Of a stretch of DNA of 5,925 nt, positions 5,766-5,925 are shown in pieces. How positions within the stretch are numbered: the stretch's first letter is position 1; each line of letters begins with the position of its first letter. The notes under the pieces were generated by a model. That model was not told the DNA's origin. It searched no databases and worked only from the letters and a program-made list of their open reading frames with translations. Source of the DNA: an uncultured Lachnospiraceae bacterium (lineage in GTDB: Bacteria > Bacillota > Clostridia > Lachnospirales > Lachnospiraceae). The position numbers were made by a program, and so were the translations under genes. The stretch lies in assembly GCA_947003375.1 (NCBI GenBank), contig CAMQOJ010000280.1, forward strand, positions 1-5,925, in the 5' to 3' direction.

Positions 5766-5794
5766 TTGTGAAATAGTGCCGATGGGGGTATAAT
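5766..5794 (+). promoter_or_regulatory. Plus-strand promoter pointing off the contig
   Basis: TTGTGA (5766-5771) and TATAAT (5789-5794) have a 17-base spacer. Transcription would start near 5801 and run rightwards, but the genomic sequence ends at about 5881 before any gene begins. It is divergent from the methyltransferase promoter. Confidence 0.7.
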
Positions 5795-5812
5795 GAATTT
5801 AGGATTAGGGAA

Positions 5813-5825
5813 ATGTTGTCAACAT
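5813..5825. promoter_or_regulatory. Short palindrome just downstream of the rightward promoter
   Basis: ATGTTG-T-CAACAT is an exact palindrome with 6-bp arms. It lies 19-31 bp after the -10 box, a typical place for a repressor to block transcription. Its cognate protein cannot be named. Confidence 0.4.
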
Positions 5826-5881
5826 CGGAATGCAATCTGGAACTGAAGCAGCAACGTTAGGCTTAAGTGTAGGGTAGGGAG

Positions 5882-5925
5882 CTGTCTCTTATACACATCT
5901 GACGCTGCCGACGAAGAGACTCGTG
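5882..5925. other. Unclipped Illumina Nextera adapter (artefact)
   Basis: CTGTCTCTTATACACATCT at 5882-5900 is the Tn5 mosaic end used in Nextera libraries, followed by GACGCTGCCGACGA (5901-5914), which completes the reverse complement of the Nextera Read 1 adapter. Then come 8 bases that fit an index (AGAGACTC, 5915-5922) and GTG, the first bases of the next adapter segment. This is read-through from library preparation, not genomic sequence, and it marks a contig end. Confidence 0.97.

Noticed and set aside
5882..5900. Tn5/IS50-type transposon end
   Set aside because: It is followed directly by the synthetic Nextera Read 1 adapter sequence, so it comes from library preparation.

Overview
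The window looks like the end of a contig from a fairly GC-rich Firmicute of the class Clostridia, probably a gut Lachnospiraceae-type organism. This is inferred from strong Shine-Dalgarno sites, consensus sigma-A promoters, a tRNA-Trp-sensing T-box leader and the protein families present. No ribosomal RNA or other phylogenetic marker is present, so the assignment is only a guess. The last 44 bases are Illumina Nextera adapter, not genomic DNA.

Layout from left to right. Positions 1-200 hold no recognisable gene but contain a perfect 15-bp inverted repeat (82-96 / 130-144). On the minus strand, 201-1574 encodes a TrpB2-type tryptophan synthase beta chain. It has a very long leader: a consensus promoter (2152-2180), a T-box riboswitch with a UGG (Trp) specifier and a UGGC acceptor-binding bulge, an intrinsic terminator (1845-1884), then about 270 nt of extra leader containing a 20-codon ORF with a strong ribosome-binding site. 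No trpA or other trp gene is beside it. The arrangement suggests an enzyme that makes tryptophan from free indole and serine and is switched on when uncharged tRNA-Trp accumulates.

Divergently, on the plus strand, a MerR-family regulator with a GyrI-like effector domain (2400-3350) has its own promoter with the 19-bp spacer typical of MerR-controlled promoters. It is followed by an AAC(3)-family N-acetyltransferase (3586-4329). The two may form one drug- or metabolite-responsive unit: no convincing terminator or separate promoter was found between them.

On the minus strand, converging on the acetyltransferase gene, 4395-5513 encodes an XRE-type helix-turn-helix domain fused to a class I SAM-dependent methyltransferase. 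Its 5' leader holds two strong stem-loops. A 15-codon upstream ORF ends in an ATGA overlap with the methyltransferase start, and the motif TTCCCTATG occurs at both start codons. A 7-bp-arm dyad upstream of the promoter is a candidate operator. This locus is the least ordinary part of the window. Further right, a good plus-strand promoter (5766-5794) with an adjacent dyad points off the contig, so the gene it serves is missing.
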